A program made the translations under genes and the position numbers. A stretch of DNA of 64,000 nt from Coix lacryma-jobi var. lacryma-jobi (taxonomy: Eukaryota; Streptophyta; Magnoliopsida; Poales; Poaceae). The stretch covers positions 15,092,080 through 15,156,079 of the forward strand of contig CM019831.1 in NCBI GenBank assembly GCA_009763385.1. The letters run 5' to 3'. The notes under the pieces are model-generated. The model searched no databases, had not been told where the DNA came from, and saw only the letters and a list, made by a program, of their open reading frames with translations. Positions 48,945 through 60,135 of the stretch are shown in pieces (position 1 is the first letter of the stretch; every line of letters starts with the position of its first letter).

Positions 48945-50964
48945 TGAAGGACCGAATCGGTGACCAGAGGGGGGGGGTGAATGGGAGCCTCAAATTCAAC
49001 TCGTGAATCAATTGGCCCTCGTCCCAAAAAATCAACCAAAAGCAAAGACTCAAAACGACCGGTGAGTTCATGACCTACGAATAGGTGGATACCCTAGGAG
49101 ATGTCCTAGTGGTACAGCGGAACCCCCGGAGAAACATCAAAACCAAGTGCCAAAGCCCCAAAGCAAAACTGCACAGTCTGCAGATTCGTGGACTATCCGG
49201 GGTCAGGATCTCGGGCTGTCCGGAGAACGTCGGACTGTCCGACACTAGGTGTCCGGACTGTCCGCCGGCAAAAGATCAGAAACAGAACTGATCTGATACA
49301 TTTCTAGACGAGTCCCGGACTGTCCGCAGGTTTGTACCACGGACTGTCCGCCGTTCACTTGGTAGTGAACAGTCAGGGGGCTGCGCCTGACTGACTCTGC
49401 AAAATCCCGATGTGCGGACTGTCCGCCGTCAGGTCGCGGACAGTCCGCCAACACCCAGAAAGCACAAAACTGCACGGGTTCAAAACCAAATTCGATTCGA
49501 TGTCAACCAAAACGAAAAGGACTTCGATCAAACTCCTCCCAGATGATCCTCTACGTATTGGGGTGCTAATCCTAAGAAATCATCGCACCAAATCAAGTCA
49601 ATCACGAGAAATCCGAGGATCATCGGAAAAGGGGAAGAACAAAGAACGAACGCGAAATCAGCCCGATCTATGTCGTTAAGAGGTTAGGGAAGAATTCCTT
49701 CGGTGAAAAGAAGGAGTTCACGACATAGAACAAACTGATTCAAGTGGAATCGAAAATCATGTCTCGGAGAGGGAGAACGAGGCAAATCTCCGGGAGATGT
49801 AATACCAAAACGTGAAGAACACGAACACAAAACGTGAATCGATTCAATTCTAGCTGAAACTCCTCCACACGAGGAGACAACGAGATTACGGTCTCGTTTC
49901 CTCAAAAGATCCAAATACACAGAGGTATGATTCCTGTCTCTGCGGATCACAGGCAGTGAGGTATGATTGGAACCTAAGCGAGGGCTAGAGAGAGAGAGCT
50001 CAGGAAACAAATGCTGCAAGGATAGAGAGAGAGGAGGGGTGCATCTCTTATTTATAGCCTAAAACAATAATCCCCTTCTACCCCTAGATACAAGAGCGAA
50101 GTGGCCAACCCTAGAGGTATCCCGGTCCAACTCTGCTGATAGTAGATCCGATGACCACACGTCTTCCTCATCCTTAGCTTCGCCTCGACTCAAGCCTCTG
50201 GATGCCGCCACGTGCCGCCCTGTCCTTTTTGCGGACCTCCCCCCGGTTTTGAGGCCGAAACCGGGAAACCTGGGCTTCCCCCGGTTTTGAGGCTGAAACT
50301 GGGAAATCTGTCCTCCGGCTGAGTTTTGTGGCCCAAACTCAGAAACCCGTGAGCCCAGGTTTTGAGGCCCAAACCTGGAAACCGTCCTCGCCGAGTTTTG
50401 AGGCCCAAACTCGGAAACCCGCCACCCCGAGTTTTGTGACCCAAACTCGGAAACCGTCACCCCGAGTTTTGTGGCCCAAACTCGGAAACCGTCGAGGGTA
50501 GTTTTTCGAGGCTCAACTTCCAAACTTGTGCCGTAGACGGGATGTGGTTCGCACACCACGAGTTCCAACACCGATGCCAGAGCATGTCCAGCCTCCACGC
50601 CGGGCACAGTGCATTCGCCATCCTTCTGGGCCTCCCGCCAAGTGTCACGACGCCATCACCTTCCTCCCGACTCGGCCGATACACCGCACATCCCCATGTC
50701 CTCTTGCTTGCTGATGCCACGTGCCAGCTACCACAGCTGGTCCTCAGGTCTCCCAGTCCGTCAGTCCAAGCCTCAAGTCCGCTCTTCACCGCTCCCGGTC
50801 CGTCGGCATGACACGTCTCTACTTGACCTTCACCTCACCTTTGACCACTGTCTCCGAGCTCCACACCTGCACATCAACACAGCCAAGAAATATGTTGCCC
50901 GTTGACCGATCACTCAACACTCAGGAAGGGAACCACAAGGGCACATATCAACCTTGTGTTCGCA
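48945..50964 (-). repeat. 5' LTR of copia-1 (right genomic copy)
   Basis: 2020 bp. TATA box as complement of 50049-50056. Eight hairpin units at 50242-50521, and GGACTGTCC-type words at 49186-49450. Relative to the left LTR there are many substitutions, more than between the copia-2 LTRs. Confidence 0.92.
50049..50056 (-). promoter_or_regulatory. LTR TATA box (copia-1)
   Basis: The complement reads GGCTATAAATAAGAG. It places the hairpin array upstream in U3 and the GGACTGTCC cluster downstream in the transcribed leader. The identical site is at 28998-29005. Confidence 0.65.
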
Positions 50965-50984
50965 TGTTTACCGTTCTGCTGGAC

Positions 50985-51711
50985 TACTTATGGATCACCC
51001 GATGGAAATCGCATAACGCGAATCCAAAGTGGCCATATGTGCAGGACGACTTGACTGCATTCCATGTGCCTAAGGACGCCTAAATGCGCAAGAGTAGGTA
51101 TAGTTGATATTGATGCATATGTGTTCATGGAGAATGTGAGAGTACATCTATTCAACTCCATGTTGCGAACCTCACATATGTTCACGAAGATTCTATGTAG
51201 TATTATGGGTTGCACGCAAGTTGTGGTGGAATTCCAGCTAATCGAACCCTGAGTCTTTCTAAGTTGACAAGTGGTGTTCGTGGGTGTCTAGTTGGTGTCT
51301 GGAAGTTAGGTAAGGCGAAGTCAAAGGGCACTGTTGTAGAGCCATACTCAGGAGTCCATGGATAGATGGCAAGGGTCTGGTAGCCTATTTGGATAGATGG
51401 TGTACGCAGAATGCGATTGGCAGCCTCGATTGATTCAGCTAGCAATAGATAATCAAAATTTAGCATGGAGATATTGTCTAGCGCAATCAAGACTTGAGAC
51501 TGTTGTTGGATTGCTGATTGTATCGATATGCGATTGATGTCATCGGGGGAATCCAAGGGAGCCTCCGGGTATGCTGTTACAGGGAGCCTGACAAGCACTA
51601 AGAGGCCTACAAATGTTGGGTTATTGAAATTGACCTCATGCTCACAAAAGACTGTTAGGTACTGACAATTGAAATTTGCCATCATTTAGTTCATCGACGA
51701 AATGTTCTCCT
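50985..51711 (-). pseudogene. Minus-strand coding remnant of unknown family, frameshifted
   Basis: An acceptor-like TATTTTGTAG precedes 51711. From ATG 51685 the minus strand is open for 160 codons (VNFNNPTFVGLLVLVRLPVT; AIQQQSQVLIALDNISMLNF; LAIYPWTPEYGSTTVPFDFA) to 51203. Just before that stop, a one-base shift gives a second open stretch (QPIILHRIFVNICEVRNMEL, then TYASISTIPTLAHLGVLR) to about 51060. Amino-acid composition is protein-like across the shift, so this was probably coding. It resembles gag-like proteins of grass transposons more than host enzymes, but no domain is certain. Copia-1 is inserted just downstream. Confidence 0.5.
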
Positions 51712-51747
51712 ACAAAATAAGGAAAAAGATTGTGAGGTATCTCAACA

Positions 51748-51880
51748 ATGGCACCACCACCACCACCATGCCACGGGCACCGCCACCACCACCATGACAC
51801 GGGTAACACACCACCACCACCATGCCATGGGCACCGCCACCACCAACATGCCACGGGCACCGCCACCACCATACCATATT
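51748..51880 (+). repeat. Minisatellite of CCACCACCATGCCACGGGCACCG-like units
   Basis: About five irregular copies of CACCACCACCATG plus CCACGGGCACCG or CCATGGGCACCG. It lies in what would be an intron or 5' part of the minus-strand unit above. Long frames on both strands here are repeat translations. Confidence 0.8.
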
Positions 51881-51899
51881 GCACACAGCCATTCAACAA

Positions 51900-52054
51900 A
51901 ACAAGACTAAGGGGAAGGGAAAGGCGTGCGCCTACCTGTGTCTGTGAGAGGATGCCGACGGCCGTCGGGGCGCAGTCCAGGAAACAACAAGCATGGCGGG
52001 GCTCCTCCTTCTCCTTCCTGGTTCAAGGACTGTCGGGACATCGGGCAGGGGTAG
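51900..52054 (-). other. Possible first exon of the minus-strand unit, split by the solo LTR
   Basis: On the minus strand, 52050-51933 is open and GC-rich and ends CAGACACAG followed by the donor GTAGGC. Its upstream continuation lies at 55429-55545 across the solo LTR. Nothing is recognised in the product, and this is inference from composition and one donor site. Confidence 0.3.
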
Positions 52055-55000
52055 TGTCGCACCCCGATTTGAAGAACAAAATCGAGGGCACAATATATGT
52101 ATGCCAAAATCAATTTTCATACGTATATCGACATCATAGTAATATAAAAAACAATGCTTTATTAATATATCAAACTTTATTAAAAAAATGACCCTCGGGT
52201 CCAAAAGAAAAGTACAGACTCTCAAGCTGACTCTAAGAAGACTCTGATGTAGACTCATGGAAACTAGACGCCATCTCCACAGGAAGGTCGACAGGGGGCT
52301 GCGCTATCCTAGTACAAGTCATCGGGGTCGTATCCACCATCTTCTGGGTACTCCTGCTCCTCGTCGTAGACTCCAACGTCTGGGTGGGGTAGCAGGGGGG
52401 CAAAGAGGAAATATACTCCGCAAGTGTAGGAAATATATGTCATGGGGCTAACATCAAAGGTAGGCTAACTTAGTTTGACACGAGCATCTAAAGCGACACA
52501 ACCGTATTATTTCTATTAATCCTATGCACCTATTTACTAGGTTATGACCACAGAATCTATGGTAAAGTAACAACACTCGGAGTCCACCGAGCCAAACAAC
52601 AATCGGAGATCCACCGAGCAACCGACACTTGAAATCCACCAAGCAACCACACTTGGAGTCCACCAAGCACAACCCACACCTGAAGTCCATCAGATGACTC
52701 GAACCTAAAACCAACCAGTAACCAACTAATCTCGAAAAAGTCCAAGCTTGCTCGTGATCGTGAGAACGGCTGATATATTAGTTTTACACTCTGCAGAGTT
52801 CACACATCTTTACCCGGTGCATTCCCCGTTACACTAAACACTGCCAAGGTGCACAACGGGGTCGCACTACAAGGCCGTTAGAAAGAGTCCTCGTATATGT
52901 ATTAGTTCTCATATGTCACGACATAGAAGCTACCTTCTGTAATAACTCCAGGACTGGTGCCAGAGCCTGGGAGCTGGTCTCCCATACCAAGCGGTATCCT
53001 GCCTAGAAGAAGCTTCTGTACCCATGTCATATGAGACTAATAACCACATAAGGCTTCTCTAATTAATTAGCCAGTCCCAGAGCCATATAGGCCTCATGGT
53101 TTGCGCTGTTTTGCTGGGTTACATGCTCCAAGAACCGGGTCCTAGGGATCTAGGCAGGATAAGAAACCACAAACCTAAACCAACGCCAAATCCATGGCAA
53201 CTGTACGCCAAGTCCATGGCAACCACACCACCACACGGTCCATCCTGCCAGATATACCTAATCACCATACTACAACAATTATCAACCCACATGTTCCATA
53301 GATCATTAATCAAAATTAATTATTATTAACCATCTCATCCCAAGACAGCAAGGCTAAGAATGACTTCTACCCATATTCCCATATCTAGGTGACATGGAAA
53401 ATATAACAAGTTCTAGTAAACCCTAACATGGGATTCAAATTAATGACACTACATGCATCTACTGGATCTAAATACTCTAATACCAAAAGTAAAATAAATA
53501 CGGGTGCAAGATGTTCAAGGACACTTGCCTTTGGGCTGGGTCGAATCGACGAGGGCACAAGCTGGGTCCTAGGGTTCCACATAGATCACACTCTCTGGAT
53601 CAAACATCATCACATGGCCCAAACAAATATTATAAGAAATAGTACATCAACAGTAATAAAATAGAAGGTAAACTAATCTACTGCGTAAGGCTCGTCGCTA
53701 CGAAATCAACATGACTTGAACGGGTCAAAACGAAGTTAAAACGTAAAAGTTATGGACATTTGAAGTCGGGTGGCAAAACTGTAAATAGTTTGAACTCCTT
53801 TTGCATTTAAAACAAATCAAAAACTGAAAAAGGCAGTCGGCTGGACCGGGCCTCATTTTTCCTGAAATGCAAGGGATAAATCGGAAGTTGACCAAGACTC
53901 GGAGAACAGGGATATGGAGTGCGAGTTAATTCTCAAGAAAGACATGGGCTTTTTGCAATTGAGCCCCGGTCGGTCGACGTGCGGACCATGTGGACGTCGC
54001 GTAGCACCGCGCGGTTGGCATGGCGCACCACCTGGCTCATACCCCTTTGATGGGCTTCTAATCATGGCTGCCCGAGTTAGATCCAACGGTCTAGATCAAG
54101 GGGAAAGGGAGCGGGTGCCCGCCGGTGGAGAGCAGACGACGGCGGAGACCCTGTCTGCGGCGGTGCCATTGCAGTGCGCAACGAAGCTCTTCGACGCGGC
54201 TCGGGAACGGCTACAGGGAACGGGAGGACACAGAAAGGGGTCGAGAAGGAAGAGGAGATCACCGCGGTCTCGACCGAGGGCTAGCCGGCGCCAGGGGTGG
54301 CTCGACAGAGAAGTGAGGATGGCGGTGCCATTGAAGGCTCGCCGGAGTTCGCTCAGGTTGACGCTAGAGGTTGGTAAAGATCGTGGAAAGGGGCAGGATC
54401 GAGAGAGGACCTTACCATGGGTCTGGTGCAGGCGTTCTTGTCACCGATGAAGGTCCAGAGGCAGCTGGCGACAGCAAGGTTGCGCTAACGGTGACTGACG
54501 CAGTGCTCGGCTCCAGTGGGTGCAGGCGCCAGAGATGGAGAGAGAGTTCAGGAAGGCGAGGGGGGTGGGGGCGGCTCGCGCAGATGCCGAGCTTGGCGTC
54601 TACTCGAAGAGACAGAGGAGGTTGGGGCGGGGGGCGCGAGCGAGAAAAACAGGCGACGCGCGGAGGGTTTGGCCGGGAGGTTGAGGGCGATTCTGACAGC
54701 GGGGTCCACCAGTCAGCGACCGGGAGAGGAGAGGGAGGCACGGTCTTGCGGGTGAAGGGGAAAGCAAGGAGGGAGTTGGGCTTGGGAGACTAAAGGCCAG
54801 AAGGAGGTGCTTGCGGTTGGGCCGGCGTGGTGAGGCGGGAGGGTTGGGCTCGTGCCAAGTTCGCCCAGTCGGCCCAGGGGAAGAGAGATCGACCCGGTGG
54901 GGTGATGCAGGCCGGGGAATAGCGTTGGGCTCTGGCCCAAGGCGGGGAAGTGGGGAGAGGGGAGGAAACATTGGCGGGCCGAATCGAGGGAGATGGGGAG

Positions 55001-55428
55001 AGGAGGCGCGATCCGAGCGGCTAGGCCGGACGCGGGGAAAAGGAGGAGAACATGATCCTTGCCATTTCTTTTTTGTTTTGTTTTTTTCTTTTGCAAACTT
55101 TTGTAAATTCTTTTCAAATCCAAATTTAAAACCAGTTTGAAATCAAAACCAGTTTGTAAACTTTTCAAAATATTTTCCCCTATGTTTTGAAAATAAGACT
55201 TGACTTTTATTAGGTAAAATTTTTATAAACCTTTTTATTTATTTTCTAAATAGAATAAATTCGATTCGCCCTAATCGGGGTTTAATAAATATATTTTCAT
55301 TCAATAAAAATATGCAACAACATGAATGCAATAAAGATCTGGTTAGAATATTTCCTGCATCTAAGGTTTTGGCCATTTCTTAATTAAATTCTATTTAATT
55401 TTAATTAATTAAACACCAGGGTGTTATA
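52055..55428 (-). mobile_element. Solo LTR, 3.4 kb, probably Tekay/Del-type gypsy, TSD GGTAG
   Basis: GGTAG flanks both sides (52050-52054 and 55429-55433). On the minus strand the element starts TATAACACCCTGGTGTTTAA and ends ATCGGGGTGCGACA. This is like grass Tekay/Del LTRs (TGTAACACCC..GGGGTGCGACA), with the initial TG changed to TA. No primer site, gag or pol is present, so it is a solo LTR left by LTR-LTR recombination. Open frames at 53900-55150 are GC-rich but have no domain and are not counted as genes. Confidence 0.75.
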
Positions 55429-55661
55429 GGTAGTCGGGGACCGGGCGGCCGGTACGGTGTCAGAGGAAGAAGTCGTGTCAATTTGAAGCGGCGGCGAGGA
55501 GGAAGAAGTGAGGTCCAGGCCGCTGCGGATAAGGGCAGGACCTTACTCTGATCCTTTAGGGTTTAGGGTTTAGGGGAGGGACATGTAATCCCGGTCACTG
55601 TTACCAACCTGGACTAATGGCCAACCTTTAATCCCGGTTGGTGTCAAACACCGGGACTAAA
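55429..55661 (+). other. Flank of the solo LTR with a short TTTAGGG run and foldback
   Basis: CCTTTAGGGTTTAGGGTTTAGGGG at about 55553-55576 contains three plant telomere-type heptamers, too few to mean a former chromosome end. 55580-55661 has inverted GGACTAA/TTAATCCCGG words typical of a CACTA or MITE family with TTTAGTCCCGGTTGG repeats. Confidence 0.5.
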
Positions 55662-56368
55662 CAGGGGCAGATATGCATCTAGGGGCACTAGGGCCAGAAA
55701 CTCGATTAATAAGTCTTTACACCACAGACCAGTGAGCCCAGCAAATATGTGTTAATGATGGACTAGTTAGTTTTAATAAATTCATCTCACGGTTTTCAGG
55801 CGGAATATGGTTTTCTTATTCGTTTATTTTTAATAGACTAAATGAGTGTCAGAACATCTGATGTGACATGCAAAAACTTTTCACACCCCAACTTAATAAG
55901 GCCTAATTCTGCTGCTCCAACTTCCAAATATAAATATATTCTTCAGTTATTCAATATTTTATTTTTTAGGTTGTAGAAAGTAGCAATTAGGTAGTTTCAC
56001 GTTGTTTTTGTTCTACAATTTGTAAACTTACACAATGGAGATGACAGAGACATCAAAATCCTTCTTCTCTTGGCTGTAGAACTGATAATATATAGAGTAT
56101 GTCTCAACAAGCCAACCTTTTGTTTTTTTATTACATGTGCAATTAGAAGTTGTAAACCATAGTTAGTAGAAAGTGAGAATTACAACTAGCAATTGACATG
56201 TCGTGAAACTAGAATTGGAAGGAATTGGGAGGAATTAAGATATCTACTGGATTATGCTTTGTATTATTGATCTTTGTAAACTATTGATTTGTGGATGGAG
56301 CCTTAGTTTTTTTAAAAGTTCTTAACTATTGGCCCTTGACGTGAAAACTCATGAGCTCCGTCACTGGA
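55662..56368 (-). repeat. Inverted partner of the 12066-12782 repeat
   Basis: The reverse complement matches 12066-12782 along its length with scattered differences. Here the repeat is embedded between GGGACTAAA-type foldback sequences (55590-55660 and 56385-56600), which the 12-kb copy lacks. It may be the interior of a non-autonomous transposon whose termini survive only at this copy; the right end near 56600-56615 (GGTCTGTTCTCTAGTAG) resembles such a terminus. Confidence 0.75.
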
Positions 56369-56620
56369 ACTAAAGGTTTTGTCCCAATATTTCACAAAGC
56401 CTGGGACTGAAGGTTGACCTTTAATCCGGGTTGATAAAGTGGATCAAGACTAAAAGTCAATCGTGTAGATGCCTAACAACGTAGCCGTTGGCTGGGGAAC
56501 TTGTAGTCCCGGTGGGTGTTAACGACAGGGACTAAAGAGACTTTTCTTCTTGGGCGCAATTTTTTTCTGAGACTAAAGGTAATTTTGCAGATCGACCAAA
56601 GGTCTGTTCTCTAGTAGAAG

Positions 56621-57239
56621 TTGATGTGATCTTCATCTATGTAGTTAAAAAGTTTTTATTTAAAAATATTTAGAGTCCAAAATATTTTTTTCAAAGTTCT
56701 CAGAGGTGGATCAGGAGATAAGATGTTATGGAGTGGAAGGTAACAATTGGCTGCTTGTGTGCAAGCATGTGCATTTAAGCCAGTGTGGCAAGGAACGACA
56801 TCCAAATGACCCTAAAGACCATCCATTAAGTTATTTGAATATTATTTGATTCTTTATGATTATAATATCGTGTCTTATAGCTGAGGTTGTCATGTAGTCA
56901 ACCCTTGATATGTTAGGGGTTATATAAACTTTTTAATATGCCACGCTAGAACTGTCTCAGGTGTTATTTAGAGGTCTCCAACAGTTTGAGGGGTAGAATA
57001 TCTAGTTTATAGGTCGGACGATATAAACAATCACCAATAGTTGAGAGTACGTGTTAATAAGTAGACTTTTTTCTTTTCATTTGAAATCATTTATATTTTG
57101 AGATATTCAATACAAGATTCATATAAGTTAATATAAAATGATAGACTTTGATTTAGAATCACAAGTCGGTGTATGGTGTGTTGTGATAGGAAGGAAACAT
57201 GTGAGTTTGGGTCACCGGTTTGAGTCATAAGGATCCATG
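56621..57239. other. No recognisable feature
   Basis: AT-rich sequence with no open frame of note and no terminal repeats recognised. Confidence 0.4.
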
Positions 57240-57480
57240 TTTTTTGTTTTGTGAAATTCATTTAGGCGGTTTTTTGATGTAGGGTGAAAAAAAAATTAGG
57301 ACGTCACATCAGATGTTGCGGCACTAATTTAGTCTATTAAAAATAAATTAATTATAAAACTATAATTACACCGCCGCACATAACTTAACAAGACAAAGGT
57401 ATTAAAGCCTAATTAATCTATCATTAGTCTATGTTTACTGTAGCACCACATAGTTAAATCATGGACTAAGCCATCTATTA
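57240..57480. mobile_element. MITE remnant of the GTCACATCAGATGTT family
   Basis: It contains GACGTCACATCAGATGTTGC, AGTCTATTAAAAATAAATTA, GCCTAATTAATCTATCATTAG and TGTAGCACCACATAGTTAAATCATG, in the order found in a widespread grass MITE. Related pieces are inside the inverted repeat pair at 12.5 and 55.9 kb. Ends are not sharply defined. Confidence 0.55.
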
Positions 57481-57868
57481 ATTATGGCCCCGATCGAAGA
57501 TTACCAGAGGAAGATAATCATGGAGCATCCTAGATTGCGTCCAGCTGTGTGATCCGGAAATCATTGAATTGATGTCGGGTTGTGTTGTTTGCTTTTCTTT
57601 TGGTTTGAGAATGCCTAGAAATTTCATTTTTTTTTTCATGAGGGCTTGAATTGCATCACAGATGACAAAAGTGTGTTCCAACTTCTCCCGGATACGAGCA
57701 CAAGTTAACAAGAGGATAAAAATTACAAATTTCCATGTTGCAACAGCATGCACTGATCGAACCATAGTTGAAGTCCACGGTGGCCACATTGTGTACACAG
57801 ATCTACAGGCCGGGCTTGCCATTATTATTGACATGAACAACAGAACCTGCCAGCAGGCCGGGTCAGGC
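57481..57868 (-). other. Region downstream of ERG28 (3' UTR and beyond)
   Basis: No frame. It contains T-rich and AATAATAATGG stretches on the minus strand near 57820-57830 that could serve polyadenylation. The exact end is not decidable from sequence. Confidence 0.4.
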
Positions 57869-58541
57869 TCAGGACTGCTTGGAAGTAGCAGCTCCACGGG
57901 GACCTGGGGCATGGCCATTGGAGTTCCACTGAAGCAGCATCCAGACCATGGATGTCACTGCAGAAATATATATGGAAAATTAATCAGTGTCTCAGATGCA
58001 GACATGCAGTTAATTGCTGTAGCGGGCACAAAACTTCGATGTCGACCCTGCTGTGATCTGATGCATGTGTTGCACTACCTGCGATGAAGGTGAACGGGGC
58101 GAGACTAACTGCAGTCATGGTGTGGTACACCAGGCACTCGACGCTCAGGTAGCCGATGGCGTAGACGAAGGACAGGAAGGTGGCTGCGTACAGCGGCCTG
58201 CTGTCGAGGTTGAAGGCGCACAGGAAGCAGAGCGTGCACGACAGCAGCGTCCACACCGCAGCCGTCCGCCCATGCGCGCTGGTCACTGAAAAACCCCAGC
58301 AGGTTTTCTTACTGTAGGGTTTACAGGTTGAGCTAGAGCTAGCATCGGCCGTCAGGATCAGGACATGGCTCCGAAAGGTTACCAGCACACTGCACGCACC
58401 CTGTGTCTCGGAGAAGGTGGCGGAGCAGAGCGACGTGGAACCGAAGAAGCACGACCAGGTGAAGGTGGAGCGGAAGGCACCGACAGCCATGAGCCACCAC
58501 CCCAGTGCCGGCATTCCGTGCTTCTTCAAGGCGCCAGCCAT
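57869..58541 (-). CDS. ERG28: ERG28-like sterol C-4 demethylation scaffold protein (145 aa, three exons)
   Basis: Exons on the minus strand: 58541-58400, 58285-58079 and 57957-57869, with GT/AG introns of 114 and 121 nt. Their summed 438 nt gives 145 codons plus TGA (57869-57871). The protein starts MAGALKKHGMPALGWWLMAV and has the family core SATFSETQVTSAHGRTAAVW, LLSCTLCFLCAFNLDSRPLY and ECLVYHTMTAVSLAPFTFIA, ending VTSMVWMLLQWNSNGHAPG and SKQS. Four hydrophobic segments fit the ERG28 membrane fold. In yeast and Arabidopsis, ERG28 tethers the C-4 demethylation enzymes (methyl oxidase, dehydrogenase/decarboxylase, ketoreductase) at the ER. Reading frame, splice sites and length all look normal, so the gene is probably functional. 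ATG 58541 was chosen because it follows the TATA box and matches the usual N-terminus. Confidence 0.92.
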
Positions 58542-58595
58542 GGCTGCTTGGGTGCCCGGAGCAACGATGACAGAGAACAATATGCCTCGCTCCGC

Positions 58596-58602
58596 ATTTA
58601 TA
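58596..58602 (-). promoter_or_regulatory. Probable TATA box of ERG28
   Basis: The minus strand reads ACTATAAATGCGG about 55 nt before the ATG, leaving a short leader. It is the only TATA-like site in the 220 bp between the start codon and the CACTA at 58761. Confidence 0.6.
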
Positions 58603-58760
58603 GTGTACTGTGTACCGAGTACTACTAGGCAGCGCCAAAAAAACAAATAAAAACCAAGAAGTCTAGACAAGTTTGTAGTTTTTTTTTTGGTAATTAGCTA
58701 GCCTACTCCCGGTCCACTTCAATTTCTTTGAAAATACGTCATATGAATATGAGAATGACA

Positions 58761-60135
58761 CACTACCGGAAAACCTCATATGAATATGAGAATGACACAC
58801 TAACGAAAACCTCTCTTTGTCGAGTGGAGAGCTCTTTGTCGAGTGTTTTTTTCGGCTTTTCGGGCACTCGGCAAAGAAGCTTTTTGCCGAGTGTTTTTTC
58901 TGGCACCCGGCAAAGAGCTCTTTGCCGAGTGTTTTTTTTACACCCAACAAATCCAATTTTCAAATCACATTTTAAAGTAGTAAATTTTTCCAAATGAAAA
59001 AAATCAACTACAAATTTGTTTTTGTTGTGGTCATTTCTTCATTTGACAAACGTAAAATAAATTTGTTCACAAATTTTACACATCACTCTCGTAGTTTATA
59101 AAACTACAAGAGTGATATATAAGATTTGTGAATAATATTAGAATCATAATATCGGATGCACAAATGGTCAAATAACCAAAATAAACTTTGTAGATCTTGA
59201 CAAATTATGAAAGTTTGTAATTGATAACTTTTTAATTTGAAGTCATCTAGTTATGCAAAACTATGTTCAAATTTGAAAAATTTAAAATTCGAATTTTTCA
59301 AAAGATCTCGGATGGAGAAATGACCAAAATAAAATTTGTAGATCTCAAAAAGTTATGAAACTTTGTAGTTGACAACTTTTTTATTTGAAATAATCTTGTC
59401 CTGCAAAACTGTATTTGAATTTAAAAATTTTGAAATTTGAATTTTTGAAAATACCTCAGATGGAGAAATGGTCAAAATAAATATTGTAGATCTCAAAAAG
59501 TTATGAAACTTTATAGTTGACAACTTTTCGATTTGAAATCATCTTATCAACGAAAACTACGTGTCAAATTCTCAAATTTGAAATTTAATTTTTTATAAAC
59601 GACCTCGGATAGAAAAACTACCAAAATAAAAGATGTACATCTCAAAAAGTTAGAAAAATTTGTAGTTGACAACTTTTTGATTTGAATTTGTTTAGGGCCT
59701 CAAATAATCAAATTGCACTCGATTTAGTATAATATGTGAGAAACCAAAACGGACAACGACCATAAGTGAGTGTGTAGTGCAGTGGTAGAGGAGGCTCCGC
59801 GCAAGGAAGAGGTCATGGGTTCGAACGAATCCTGCCGGACACATTAGCATGTGTGAAAAATGGCGCGACTTGTGACCAATTAATTGAATTTTTTCCCTAG
59901 TTTTTTTTGGATTTTTACTTTGCTGAGTGTTTTTCTTTGTCGAGTGTCATCTCGACACCTAGCAAAGATTTTGCCGAGTGTCCGACAAAAGACACTCGGC
60001 AAAGAGCTCTTTGCCGTTATCTTTTTTGACGTGTGCTCTTTGCCAGGTGTGGCACTCGGTAAAGCCTTTGCCGAGTGTATTTAGGGCTTTGCCGAGTGCC
60101 ACAAGCACTCGATAAATAAGGGAAATACGGTAGTG
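58761..60135. mobile_element. Non-autonomous CACTA element upstream of ERG28, TSD ACA
   Basis: The left end CACTACCGGAAAACCTC is at 58761. The right end at 60135 reads CACTACCGTATTTCCC in complement. ACA flanks both (58758-58760 and 60136-60138). The left end is duplicated: a 37-bp unit holding the first 17 bp of the element plus 20 bp of flank repeats, giving a second start CACTAACGAAAACCTC at 58798. The interior matches the element at 8512-10105: TTTGCCGAGTG subterminal repeats, diverged AAAAGTTATGAAACTTTGTA units, and the tRNA-like sequence. Confidence 0.85.
59771..59845 (+). other. tRNA-like sequence in the CACTA upstream of ERG28
   Basis: GTGTAGTGCAGTGGTAGAGG (A box) and GGGTTCGAA followed by CGAATCC (B box with a 4-bp duplication). 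It occupies the same relative place as 9676-9745, between the tandem units and the right subterminal repeats. Confidence 0.6.

Larger units (their letters stand above)
27891..50964 (-). mobile_element. Copia-1: SIRE/Maximus-type Ty1/copia retrotransposon, interrupted by copia-2, TSD TGTTT
   Basis: Plus-strand edges are TGAAGGACCG at 27891 and GTGTTCGCA at 50964. The 5-bp duplication TGTTT occurs at 27886-27890 and 50965-50969. Coding direction is minus. From right to left the order is: 5' LTR, tRNA-iMet primer site, long gag with two CCHC knuckles, protease, integrase, RT, RNase H, about 1.8 kb non-coding, polypurine tract, 3' LTR. Removing copia-2 leaves about 11.8 kb. Large LTRs, a coiled-coil-rich gag and copia domain order (integrase before RT) support the SIRE/Maximus lineage. 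Many stops and shifts show it is older than copia-2. Confidence 0.92.

Noticed and set aside
51642..52191. Open frames rich in His/Pro or Trp/Gly
   Set aside because: They are produced by the CCACCACCATG minisatellite.
54077..55140. Several GC-rich open frames of 60-178 codons on both strands
   Set aside because: They lie wholly inside the solo LTR, overlap in every frame and show no domain. High GC explains the lack of stops.
55553..55576. Interstitial telomere sequence
   Set aside because: Only three TTTAGGG heptamers, with another three near 26780. Such runs are common by chance and in repeats.
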